Assembly (NCBI GenBank): GCA_910580235.1
Contig: CAJTVU010000002.1
Span: forward strand, 395,004-459,003
Length of the DNA stretch: 64,000 nt
Reading direction: 5' to 3'
Source of the DNA: an uncultured Dorea sp.
GTDB taxonomy: Bacteria; Bacillota; Clostridia; Lachnospirales; Lachnospiraceae
Part shown: positions 16,804 through 24,800 of the stretch, one piece after another
Numbering within the stretch: the first letter of the stretch is position 1
Layout: each line of letters begins with the position of its first letter
Translations under genes and position numbers: made by a program
The notes under the pieces: generated by a model
What the model was told of the DNA's origin: nothing
Seen by the model: only the letters and a program-made list of their open reading frames with translations
Database searches by the model: none

Positions 16804-16911
16804 GATTATCTTCTGAAAGAAAAAATCAATGACGACTATTTTGTTGAGAAAGCAGTGCAAATATATTATAATCATTTATTAAGGGACAATACGGGCACAG
16901 ATGTCTTATAA
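16804..16911 (+). pseudogene. C-terminal 35-codon remnant abutting the uvrB-promoter repeat
   Basis: Beginning exactly where the 78-bp repeat ends, an open frame on the plus strand reads YLLKEKINDDYFVEKAVQIY and stops at 16911. It has the look of a protein tail whose body was replaced at the repeat junction. Family not recognised. It overlaps the promoter for the antiporter gene. Confidence 0.35.
16844..16872 (+). promoter_or_regulatory. sigma-A promoter upstream of the antiporter gene
   Basis: TTGAGA at 16844-16849, 17 bp, TATAAT at 16867-16872. The leader to the ATG at 17041 is about 160 nt and has SD GAGGTT. I looked for, and did not see, a known ion riboswitch in this leader. Confidence 0.65.
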
Positions 16912-17040
16912 ATCCCTTATACACTGAGGGTAATTGGCTGGGATATGAAGTAGTGCAAATAGCAGGCCAGTACTACGGATCGATGATAAAAATAGTCATG
17001 GCCACTAAAATATAAGATGGAGAAATGAGGTTAGAATGCA

Positions 17041-18312
17041 ATGGAAGGATTTTTAGGTTCGGTAATAGTATTATTGCTCTTTGTGGTGATATTGGGGTAT
17101 TTTAATGAAAAGGTCACAAAGCTTACATACGAGATTGCTTTGATGCTTTTTTCGGCCATTATCGGAATGGGCTGCCTGATTGTGGGCGCTCTCTTTCATG
17201 TGGAATTGCTCCCGGAGCTTGTGCGTATAATCGGGCGGATTGATCTGGATGCCTTTTTGATGGACGGCGTTTTATGCTTTATGCTATTTGCAGGCTCCTG
17301 CCATATGAAGCTGCTGTCCTTCAAAAAGCATGCCAAAATCATCAGCCTGCTCGCAATCGGCGCTACCTTTTTGGGCGCGGTATTTTACGGCCTGCTGTTC
17401 TACGGGGCTTCCGTTCTGCTGCATCTGGGCGTCCCCCTGCCTGTCTGCCTGATGTTTGGCAGTATTACAGCGCCCACTGATCCGATCGCTGCCACTAGCA
17501 TTCTGAAAAAATTCAATCTACCGAAACAGATCGGATTTATCATAGAGGGAGAGTCTCTGCTCAACGACGGAGTAGGCGTGGCGCTGTTCGTGTGCTTTTC
17601 AGGAATGGCCTCTGCGGAAGGAGGAGGAAGCGGCCTCCTCGCTGTGATGTTCCGCGAATTGTTTGGGGCTGTTGCTGTGGGAGCAATCGTCAGCCTCGTG
17701 TGCTTTCAGATCTTCAGAAGGACGCAGGACGGAGCAAGGCGGATCTATGCCAGTCTTCTGGCAGTTACCCTGTCTTATATGCTCTGCGGGTATTTTGAAT
17801 TTTCCGGGGCGATCGCTTCAGTTGTCTGTGGCGTAATGTTTTCGGCACAGCGCAATCTGCGGGCAAGCAAGGGCGCTAAGATGGAACTGGCTGAGTTTGA
17901 TACATTCTGGGATATTCTTGACAATCTGCTCAATTCAATCCTGTATGTGCTGCTGGGGCTAAGCTTCCTGCATATCCTGCAAATGCCCAATGTACTGCTC
18001 GTGTCGGTGCTGGTGATCTTTTTCAATCTAATCGGACGCATGGGCAGTGTGGGGGCAGTGTCTTTGTTTGCCGGAAAGCTGCCGGACGGTTATGACAAAC
18101 TGAGCTTTGTGAAACTGCTTACCTGGGGCGGGCTAAGGGGCGGGCTTTCCGTCGCCCTTGCGATGAGCACGCAGGATATGCTTCCGCCCACGATCTACCA
18201 CATTGTACTGGGAGGGACTTATGCGATCGTGTTCTTTACTACGATCGTACAGGGTATCACCATGAAAAAGGTCTATCAGGGCATCGAAGCAAAATTAAAT
18301 ACAAAAAAATAA
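17041..18312 (+). CDS. CPA1-family Na+(K+)/H+ antiporter
   Basis: 423 residues with about 12 membrane helices. Hallmarks: the discontinuous-helix motif SITAPTDPIAATSIL and the ion-binding ESLLNDGVGVALF with its Asn-Asp pair, and GGLRGGLSVALA near the end. Exchanges monovalent cations for protons across the cytoplasmic membrane. It is followed 19 bp later by a CLC-type channel gene, forming a two-gene ion-homeostasis unit. Lacks the long cytoplasmic tail of larger NhaP members. Confidence 0.92.
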   Translation: MEGFLGSVIVLLLFVVILGYFNEKVTKLTYEIALMLFSAIIGMGCLIVGALFHVELLPELVRIIGRIDLDAFLMDGVLCFMLFAGSCHMKLLSFKKHAKIISLLAIGATFLGAVFYGLLFYGASVLLHLGVPLPVCLMFGSITAPTDPIAATSILKKFNLPKQIGFIIEGESLLNDGVGVALFVCFSGMASAEGGGSGLLAVMFRELFGAVAVGAIVSLVCFQIFRRTQDGARRIYASLLAVTLSYMLCGYFEFSGAIASVVCGVMFSAQRNLRASKGAKMELAEFDTFWDILDNLLNSILYVLLGLSFLHILQMPNVLLVSVLVIFFNLIGRMGSVGAVSLFAGKLPDGYDKLSFVKLLTWGGLRGGLSVALAMSTQDMLPPTIYHIVLGGTYAIVFFTTIVQGITMKKVYQGIEAKLNTKK

Positions 18313-18331
18313 GAAAAGGAACTACGAGGGA

Positions 18332-19540
18332 ATGGGGAAAAAAATCCGGTTTTTGTTTTTTGCCCTTTGTATTGGCGGGGCAATAGGCGCTTTTATATGG
18401 GCCTTTTTGAGAGTGATGGACATTGGACAGAAGTTTTTGTTTACAGGGCTGCCAAAACTTGTACAGACGCCTGGCCTGGTGCTGGTAGTCTGCATTTTGG
18501 GCGGAGTGGTGATCGGCATCTATGAGAAGCTGTTCCACGCCTCACCGGAAAATATGGAAGAGGTCATGGCCGCCATTAAGAAGGATGGAAAGTACCCCTG
18601 CGACCGGCTGGCGATCCGCACCGTCGCGGCTCTGCTGCCGCTGGTCTTTGGCGCAAGCCTTGGTCCGGAAGCCGGGCTGACGGGGATTATTGCCGGGCTA
18701 TGCTTTTGGGCGGGCAACAAATTCCGCTATGCAGGGAAGCATATAGAGGAACTTTCACAGATGGGGCTGGCTGCAGCGCTGGGCGTTATTTTTGGCTCTC
18801 CCTTATTTGGCTACAGCTTTTCTGTGGAGGAAGAGCGCACGGCCGAATATGACAGGCCGGTTAAGATGGTTACATATATTATGGCGATCCTGGGTGGGTT
18901 TGGCGTCTTTGTGCTGCTGGGAAGGCTGTTTGGGGGAGGCGCAGGACTGCCAAGGCTGACGGCGCCTGATATCGGGAACAGGGAGCGTTTTTCTGTAATC
19001 GTGCTGATCCCGGCCGGGATTGTGGCCGGAATCGTCTATACGGTCTTCCATGCAGGGAGCAACCGCTTTTTTGGCATACTTCAGAGGAAGTATGGCGTGG
19101 TAGCCTGTGCAGCCCTTGGGGGCGCCTGTCTGGGAGCTTTTGGAATGTCTGTGCCGTTTAGCATGTTTTCAGGGGAGGCGCAGATGGAAGTTCTGGCAAA
19201 AGATTATCTGGCGTATGCTCCCGCCATGTTAATCGTCATTGGGGCCGCAAAGCTTTTTCTTACAAATGTCTGCATACAGAGCGGCTGGAAAGGAGGGCAC
19301 CTTTTCCCGGTTATTTTTTCCGGCGTCAGCATCGGATATGGTATGGGCATGCTCTGCGCCATCGATCCGGTATTTGGGGCAGCGGTGGTAACGGCGGCGC
19401 TGCTTGGCTATATGATGAAAAAGCCTGTGGCGGTGGTACTGCTTCTGATGCTGTGCTTTCCGCTGGATGCGATTGTGTGGATGCTGGTGGCTGCGGCTCT
19501 GGGGTCGGCAGTCCCTGCTTTTTTTCATAAAGAAGAGTAG
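18332..19540 (+). CDS. CLC-family chloride channel/transporter
   Basis: 402 residues, multi-helix membrane protein. The helix-N-terminus motif ASLGPEAGLTG corresponds to the CLC filter GREGP, and SGWKGGHLFPVIFSGVSIGYG to the later GKxxGP segment. SD CGAGGGA precedes the ATG. Moves chloride (or another halide) and would balance charge for the antiporter gene before it. The glutamate of the usual external gate (E of GREGP) is replaced by leucine, which would favour channel-like behaviour if the alignment is right. Confidence 0.85.
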   Translation: MGKKIRFLFFALCIGGAIGAFIWAFLRVMDIGQKFLFTGLPKLVQTPGLVLVVCILGGVVIGIYEKLFHASPENMEEVMAAIKKDGKYPCDRLAIRTVAALLPLVFGASLGPEAGLTGIIAGLCFWAGNKFRYAGKHIEELSQMGLAAALGVIFGSPLFGYSFSVEEERTAEYDRPVKMVTYIMAILGGFGVFVLLGRLFGGGAGLPRLTAPDIGNRERFSVIVLIPAGIVAGIVYTVFHAGSNRFFGILQRKYGVVACAALGGACLGAFGMSVPFSMFSGEAQMEVLAKDYLAYAPAMLIVIGAAKLFLTNVCIQSGWKGGHLFPVIFSGVSIGYGMGMLCAIDPVFGAAVVTAALLGYMMKKPVAVVLLLMLCFPLDAIVWMLVAAALGSAVPAFFHKEE

Positions 19541-19664
19541 CCCCCTCTGATTGAGCCTTATCCTTCGCTTCAATGTAATCAGCTTTTATCATGCCATATA
19601 AATAATAATCACAATAGATGAAAACCATCCGTTGCCCTTTTCATGATCTCGTCCTCTGAAATTT

Positions 19665-20882
19665 TCACTCCGGAATATGCAAAGCGGATGTGTAAGGAAA
19701 TACGGCGTCTTCATCCTCGAACAGATCCGGATTTACCATCGGTACAATAATCTGGCAGACTTCTTCGTTTTCATCATATCCGATATAGCTTTGATAGAAG
19801 CCGTCTCCGAAGCCGGAAGCAATCATAACCATATTGCGATGATGAATAGGGTTGATCCACACTATAAAATCCCCGCCTTCTCTCTGATATGCAGGGAACA
19901 TCTCATAACTTTGTGCAAAGAAAGCAGCAAAGTAATCGTCATAGTGGTTTTTGCCCGGATTTTCCCGATACCATTGATCCAGGAATTCACGATATTCATC
20001 CGCCACTTTTACATCGCATATCGTCATCATCCCAGCGTCCACCGGAAAGCCCGACAGCACTTCATCTCCCCTTGCTGCAGCTGCGCTTTCTTTTGTGGGA
20101 GCCGCGAGGATATATGTCACGGGCTTCGTGTCTTTTATTCTCAGGCGCGCCGTACACATACGGATCCCGATGTCTTCATTACGGTAAACGGAGACGTCAA
20201 CAGGGTAAGCGCCTATGGGGATCCTTATTTCCAATTCAGGCGAATATTTATTAGACGGAAGATATGCTAACGGATCGGCTACGATAACCCTCCCGGTCGG
20301 AAAGTGAGCCTTTCCTACCGGCATACAATGATGCTTTTCATCATTTATAAATTGCTTTTCGATCGTTTCTACGGAGACTTCCGTCTGGCTAATATATTTC
20401 AGATTTTGTTCGAACCGTTTCTGAAATCGCTTTTTCCTTTCTTCCATCGCCTGATCGGGACGATCTGACTCTGATAAAAGACGGTAGCCTGGATTTTGAT
20501 AGAGCAATTCTAAATCACCGTCTACAAAGCCAATTCCGACTCCTGCCTTTTCTTTCAATATGTCTTTATATTTTCCTTTATCGAGATAGGCGACGGCACA
20601 TTTCCTGAAAATTTCCAAAACCTCCTGAAATGTCCCTTCATACTGGATTACATATGGATGTTCGCGGATAGCGAACACCTCCTCGCACGCCCAATCTGTG
20701 TCCTCCTCTGAAAACTTGCTTGTCCCCGCCAGCTCCACCGACCAATGATGATCGGCATCTTCGTATAAGTTAAAGCAGAAGGCAGACGCAGCGTCCACTT
20801 TCTGGCCCGGGAGCTGTCCGTCAAGCCACTCCTCAAAACCGTCATAAAATCTGTTCTTCTTAAATTTATCAAATATCTTCAT
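19665..20882 (-). CDS. DUF4241-domain protein
   Basis: 405 residues, soluble. The central and C-terminal part carry the DUF4241 signature: GKAHFPTGRVIVADPLAYLP, RIPIGAYPVDVSVYRNEDIG, RLRIKDTKPVTYILA and GDFIVWINPIHHRN. DUF4241 proteins often accompany polymorphic toxin loci as possible immunity proteins; no toxin is seen here. An SD (GGAG) overlaps the stop region of the small gene just upstream, suggesting coupling. Confidence 0.82.
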   Translation of the reverse strand: MKIFDKFKKNRFYDGFEEWLDGQLPGQKVDAASAFCFNLYEDADHHWSVELAGTSKFSEEDTDWACEEVFAIREHPYVIQYEGTFQEVLEIFRKCAVAYLDKGKYKDILKEKAGVGIGFVDGDLELLYQNPGYRLLSESDRPDQAMEERKKRFQKRFEQNLKYISQTEVSVETIEKQFINDEKHHCMPVGKAHFPTGRVIVADPLAYLPSNKYSPELEIRIPIGAYPVDVSVYRNEDIGIRMCTARLRIKDTKPVTYILAAPTKESAAAARGDEVLSGFPVDAGMMTICDVKVADEYREFLDQWYRENPGKNHYDDYFAAFFAQSYEMFPAYQREGGDFIVWINPIHHRNMVMIASGFGDGFYQSYIGYDENEEVCQIIVPMVNPDLFEDEDAVFPYTSALHIPE

Positions 20883-20888
20883 AGCAAT

Positions 20889-21038
20889 CTAAACTCCGTT
20901 ATCCATGTATTCTCTAAGCTTATTTCTAATCTTCTCCGCTTCCACTCTCTTGCAACATTCGATCATCATCTTTTTATTCTGGATAAAATAAACATCCACA
21001 ACCATATTATATCGCGCATTTTCTGGGCGTACAATCAT
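20889..21038 (-). CDS. small 49-residue protein upstream of the DUF4241 gene
   Basis: ATG at 21038 after TTGGAAG; starts MIVRPENARYNMVVDVYFIQ and ends NKLREYMDNGV. Its stop lies 6 bp before the DUF4241 start and provides that gene's SD, which argues that it is translated. The frame stays open up to 21095 inside the MATE gene's 3' end, but starts there look worse. May be a remnant of a larger protein. Function unknown. Confidence 0.4.
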   Translation of the reverse strand: MIVRPENARYNMVVDVYFIQNKKMMIECCKRVEAEKIRNKLREYMDNGV

Positions 21039-21060
21039 AATCTTCCAAGACAGGGAAATT

Positions 21061-22386
21061 TTACCTTTCCCTGCATTTTTGAATATACTGTACACGATTA
21101 TCCATCACAAGCCCAATCACTGCAACGAGAAGCTCTGTCACAGGATAGACAAGCCATATGCCCGTCATCCCCCACAATGCCGACATAAGGAACGCCATCG
21201 GGATGATCAGGATAAAGCCTCTCAGGATCGATAAGACATGAGCCGGGATCACCTTTTCTATTGAGGTGAAGAATCCCGACAGAATAATATTGTACCCAAC
21301 AAATACGCTGGACAGGAAATACAGTCTTAGCCCTGGCACGGCAATGCGCTGGAGCCCTGTATTATTCTCACTGTTGAAGACAGCGGCGATCGGATGTGCA
21401 AACATAAAAATAGACAGATAGGCTATGCAAGATACGGCCAGCATCATTATAAGCGAATAGCGTAATAAGGCTCTTGCCTGCTTTGTATCTCCAACGCCAT
21501 AAAACGTGCTCATAAGCGGCTGCACGCCCTGCGCGATCCCCGTATACACCGCAATCACTACCAGTGAGATATTTGCAATCACGCCATAGGCGGCTACGCC
21601 TGTATTTCCTTCCAACCTTAATATAATGAAGTTAAAGATGATCATAACGATCCCAGAGGAGATCTGCGCGGCCAGGGACGGAAAGCCCAAGGACAGCTCC
21701 TGCCCGATGATAGCCGTCCTTACCTTTGCTCTGGTAAGGTGAAATGTATTCCTCTTTTTTATCCAATGAGGAGACATAAGGGCAATGCTGATGACCGGAG
21801 ACAGCCCGGTTGCGAATATTGCGCCGAAGATCCCCATCTGCATTGGAAAAATAAAAATATAGTCAAGAGCGATATTGCTAAAGCTGCCAACAAGCATGGC
21901 GGCCATGGAGAGCTGCGGGCTTTCATCATTTCTTACAAAGCAGAGCAGGACATTATTCAAAATAAACGCTGGAGAAAAAAGCAGCATCCAGCGAAGGTAC
22001 GTGTCCGTCATCTCCAATACATCTTTATCTGCCCCCAGTAGTATCGCCAATGGTTTGGAAAAGAGAAAGCCAAGCAGGAAAAATACTGCTGAAAATAAGA
22101 TAGCAAGGTATATAGTATTCGTATAAATGTGATCTGCTTCTTCCCTTTTCTTCTGGCTTTTGCAGACAGAAAACTTTGTCGCTCCTCCCATGCCAATCAT
22201 CAGGCCTGTGCCGTGGATAAAACTGTAGACAGGGATCGCAAGGTTTAAAGCAGTGAGGCCGTCCGCGCCCAACCCCTTTGATACAAAAAATGTATCGGCT
22301 AATATATAGCAGGAGACTCCTAGTGTTCCTAATACACTTAACATTGTATAGCGGAAAAAATCACGCAGACAAGATCTACCTTCCAT
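21061..22386 (-). CDS. MATE-family multidrug/metabolite exporter
   Basis: 441 residues with 12 predicted membrane helices and the MATE pattern (LNLAIPVYSFIHGTGLMIGM near residue 45, GIAQGVQPLMSTFYG near 280). Exports small cationic or aromatic compounds driven by H+ or Na+. SD TTAGGAG precedes the ATG. A promoter and a structured leader ending in a terminator (22404-22536) indicate control by attenuation, so this exporter probably responds to a specific ligand. An 8-bp inverted repeat (CAGGGAAA / TTTCCCTG, 21051-21073) spans its stop codon. Confidence 0.92.
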   Translation of the reverse strand: MEGRSCLRDFFRYTMLSVLGTLGVSCYILADTFFVSKGLGADGLTALNLAIPVYSFIHGTGLMIGMGGATKFSVCKSQKKREEADHIYTNTIYLAILFSAVFFLLGFLFSKPLAILLGADKDVLEMTDTYLRWMLLFSPAFILNNVLLCFVRNDESPQLSMAAMLVGSFSNIALDYIFIFPMQMGIFGAIFATGLSPVISIALMSPHWIKKRNTFHLTRAKVRTAIIGQELSLGFPSLAAQISSGIVMIIFNFIILRLEGNTGVAAYGVIANISLVVIAVYTGIAQGVQPLMSTFYGVGDTKQARALLRYSLIMMLAVSCIAYLSIFMFAHPIAAVFNSENNTGLQRIAVPGLRLYFLSSVFVGYNIILSGFFTSIEKVIPAHVLSILRGFILIIPMAFLMSALWGMTGIWLVYPVTELLVAVIGLVMDNRVQYIQKCRER

Positions 22387-22403
22387 TCTATCACTCCTAA
22401 AGC

Positions 22404-22483
22404 AAAAATAACGCCAGCGCTTTCTATCTTCAAAGGCCTACGATAGAAAGCCTGACGCTTATCCCTTTATCCGGCGATAAAGG
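22404..22483 (-). promoter_or_regulatory. structured leader with intrinsic terminator upstream of the MATE gene (riboswitch candidate)
   Basis: Read on the minus strand: a hairpin CCTTTATC-GCCG-GATAAAGG (22464-22483), then a long stem formed by CGTCAG + GCTTTCTATC and GATAGAAAGC + CTGGCG (22412-22457), followed by TTATTTTT (22404-22411). One pair is G-U only in the RNA of this strand, which supports a function there. The placement between promoter and SD is that of a riboswitch or attenuator expression platform. I could not match the aptamer to a known class. Confidence 0.6.
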
Positions 22484-22507
22484 CGTGTCGCTCTATATTT
22501 TCAATAA

Positions 22508-22536
22508 ATCCTATCACATTTACACGGACAAGTCAA
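22508..22536 (-). promoter_or_regulatory. sigma-A promoter of the MATE gene
   Basis: On the minus strand TTGACT (22531-22536), 17 bp, TAGGAT (22508-22513). Gives a leader of roughly 115 nt that contains the hairpins described for 22404-22483. Confidence 0.7.
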
Positions 22537-22549
22537 GCCATACATTCCA

Positions 22550-22579
22550 TTCGGCCAGCCGGTCTTCCGGCTGGCCGAA
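22550..22579 (-). terminator. strong hairpin after the sugar-importer operon
   Basis: Perfect 13-bp GC-rich stem (TTCGGCCAGCCGG and its complement) with a TCTT loop, 56 bp after the stop of the binding-protein gene. There is no T run on either side, so it may be an RNA-stabilising 3' hairpin as much as a terminator. Confidence 0.55.
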
Positions 22580-22634
22580 GCTCTTCTGCTATCTGTTCCG
22601 CGTGGAGCATCACATCAATATAACAGTTTCTGTC

Positions 22635-23807
22635 TTATTTCACCATTTCTGGCCTGCAGGCTTCTTCATCCTGCGTTTCGAGCTCAGAGCGTACCCATGA
22701 AAGGTCATAAGTGGAAGTCGCCACTTCTGAATCATCGATCCCTTCAAAATCGAACAGATCCTCCTGTGTAATCAGATCCATAGGATAGTACATATACTGA
22801 GGCACATCCTCACCGTCAAGAATATCAATCCCAAGGAACAGCGCTGCTGCTGAGAACCATGGCGTCGCCACGCCGGAAATAGTCTCATATCCGTTCTCTT
22901 TATTAGCTTCCATCCACCAGTTCAGGAACTCTCCTCTGTTCCCTCCATAGATAAGCGGGATCTCAAGGCCTGCTGCCTGGAATGCCATAGCCGCGCCATA
23001 GGCATCGCCACTCTCTCCACAAACAAGATCTATCTTTTCTTTCGTGCCTGCCAGGAAAGAGGAGATCTCTGTCTGAGCTGTCGTGCTGTCATATTCTCCA
23101 TATACTTCTCCGACAATCTTCATATCAGGATATTTTGCGATCGCCTCTGTAATTCCCTGATAAGCAAGAGCATCATATGACTGTCCTGCGATCCCACGGC
23201 AGATCAGCACATTTCCTTTTCCGCCAAGCTTTTCGCAGCACCACTCAGTAAGGGAGCCAAAGTTCGCTACACAGTCTACATTCAGCTGATAGCAATCAGG
23301 GGAGCTTACCGGGCCGTCGTTAAACACTACTACCGTAGCGCCGGCAGCCTTAGCTTCCTCAATCGCTCCATCAAGCCCTGAAGAAGAACATGGGTCAACG
23401 ATGATCAGATCGCATCCATCCATAATAAAAGTCTCAATCTGCTGCACCTGAGTAGCAACGTCATTGTTGGCGACTACGAGCGTAAAGTCGGAGACGATCC
23501 CTACGTCTTTCATGGAATTGCACAGATCCTGGAAATACCGCTCCTGCTGCTGATGGAGAGTATTTCCATCAAAATTGTCTGTAAATCCGACTTTATATCC
23601 CTGGTCTTTATCAAGAGCCTTAAGATCCTCGGCCACAATCCAATCTGCACGGGATGCAGCCGCTTCATAATCATCGGCTCCTCCACTCTCCTCGGCCTCC
23701 TGTCCTGAATCCTTTGCCTCATCCGTGCCACCGTCGGAGCCACATGCTGCTAAAGCCCCCATAGCCAATACTGCCACCATAATTACAGCCAAAATCCTCT
23801 TCTTCAT
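22635..23807 (-). CDS. sugar-type ABC importer substrate-binding lipoprotein
   Basis: 390 residues; ATG at 23807 with SD AAAGGAG is chosen over an upstream in-frame start. Signal peptide with lipobox LAAC around residues 18-21 (LAMGALAACGSDGG), then a periplasmic-binding-protein-type-1 fold (KVGFTDNFDGNTLHQQQERY, IIVDPCSSSG, DLVCGESGDAYGAAMAF). Family members bind ribose, galactose, AI-2 and related polyols or sugar acids. It is the last gene of the importer operon; given the four-carbon acid genes nearby, the ligand may be a tetronate or a sugar acid derivative. Confidence 0.9.
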   Translation of the reverse strand: MKKRILAVIMVAVLAMGALAACGSDGGTDEAKDSGQEAEESGGADDYEAAASRADWIVAEDLKALDKDQGYKVGFTDNFDGNTLHQQQERYFQDLCNSMKDVGIVSDFTLVVANNDVATQVQQIETFIMDGCDLIIVDPCSSSGLDGAIEEAKAAGATVVVFNDGPVSSPDCYQLNVDCVANFGSLTEWCCEKLGGKGNVLICRGIAGQSYDALAYQGITEAIAKYPDMKIVGEVYGEYDSTTAQTEISSFLAGTKEKIDLVCGESGDAYGAAMAFQAAGLEIPLIYGGNRGEFLNWWMEANKENGYETISGVATPWFSAAALFLGIDILDGEDVPQYMYYPMDLITQEDLFDFEGIDDSEVATSTYDLSWVRSELETQDEEACRPEMVK

Positions 23808-23858
23808 AAGTTTCTCCTTTCTACTTTTGCTAAAACACTCCACGCACCATATTCTAAA

Positions 23859-24800
23859 TCAAGCCCTGCTCGACCTGGAATCTGCAGCAACCAAGATCAA
23901 AATGATCACAACGCCTTCTACAAGCTTCTGCCAGCCAGCCGCGACTCCCATAATGTTGATCATAGATGAAAGCAGCGTCAGAAGGATCGCACCGCCAAAC
24001 GTCCCAAGCACACTGGATCTTCCTCCAGATACGAGAGTCCCTCCTACAAGAGCAGCCGCGATCGCCGGCATCTGATAAGAATCTCCTAAAGTCTGGAAAG
24101 ATCCATTTACATAGGCTCCCAGCAAAACTCCAGTCACTCCTGCGATCAATGCACTGAAGATGAATACAAGCATCAACATTTTCTTCACCGGGATCCCTGC
24201 CAGCTCAGCAATATGATGTCCCTGCCCAACTGCATGCAGACGTTTCCCGAATTTAGTCTTGTACATGACAACAGCCATGATAACAAGCAAAATGACGCAC
24301 AAGACTGTGATCAGCGAAAACCCGTCCCAGTTTGTCTGGGCAAATTTCATCAATGTTTTGCTTGGCTTTACATTAGCCGATTTGGAATAGACCAAAACAA
24401 TTGAATATATAATGTAACCGACCGCAAGCGTCCCAATCATTGCGTGTACTTTCAGATAAATATTGATCAGGCCATTCACTGCCCCGATCAGCACACAGAC
24501 GCCAATGATGATGAAGATGCCTAGGACCGCCTTATCATCTCGAAGCCAGTTGGCTGAAATATAGGCGCAGAGCGTAACTACATATGGGGCGCACAGATCG
24601 ATAGCGCCATCGCCGCTTGTAATGACCAACATTTCACACAAGCCTAACAAGAAGGAAAAAGACGCCAAAGTCACATTCAGGAAAATAGTCCTGCCTGAAA
24701 ATCCTCCGCTGATCAGGGCAATGGCCACAGATAAAACGACACATCCTGCAAAAGGCCATATCCATGTATGTTTCGCTGTAAGTTTTAAACCTTTACCCAT
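23859..24800 (-). CDS. sugar-type ABC importer permease (RbsC-like)
   Basis: 313 residues, about 9-10 membrane helices, BPD_transp_2 family: SGDGAIDLCAPYVVTLCAYI, FGKRLHAVGQGHHIAELAGI and AALVGGTLVSGGRSSVLGTF are typical RbsC segments. The start overlaps the stop of the fused ATPase-permease gene by one base (TAATG). It must pair with the permease half of that fusion to form the transmembrane dimer, so the importer would be a heterodimer in its membrane part. Confidence 0.9.
   Translation of the reverse strand: MGKGLKLTAKHTWIWPFAGCVVLSVAIALISGGFSGRTIFLNVTLASFSFLLGLCEMLVITSGDGAIDLCAPYVVTLCAYISANWLRDDKAVLGIFIIIGVCVLIGAVNGLINIYLKVHAMIGTLAVGYIIYSIVLVYSKSANVKPSKTLMKFAQTNWDGFSLITVLCVILLVIMAVVMYKTKFGKRLHAVGQGHHIAELAGIPVKKMLMLVFIFSALIAGVTGVLLGAYVNGSFQTLGDSYQMPAIAAALVGGTLVSGGRSSVLGTFGGAILLTLLSSMINIMGVAAGWQKLVEGVVIILILVAADSRSSRA

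Noticed and set aside
16873..17040. Ion-sensing riboswitch (fluoride or sodium type) in the antiporter/CLC leader
   Set aside because: No match to the conserved parts of those aptamers that I know, and no terminator or SD-masking stem was visible.
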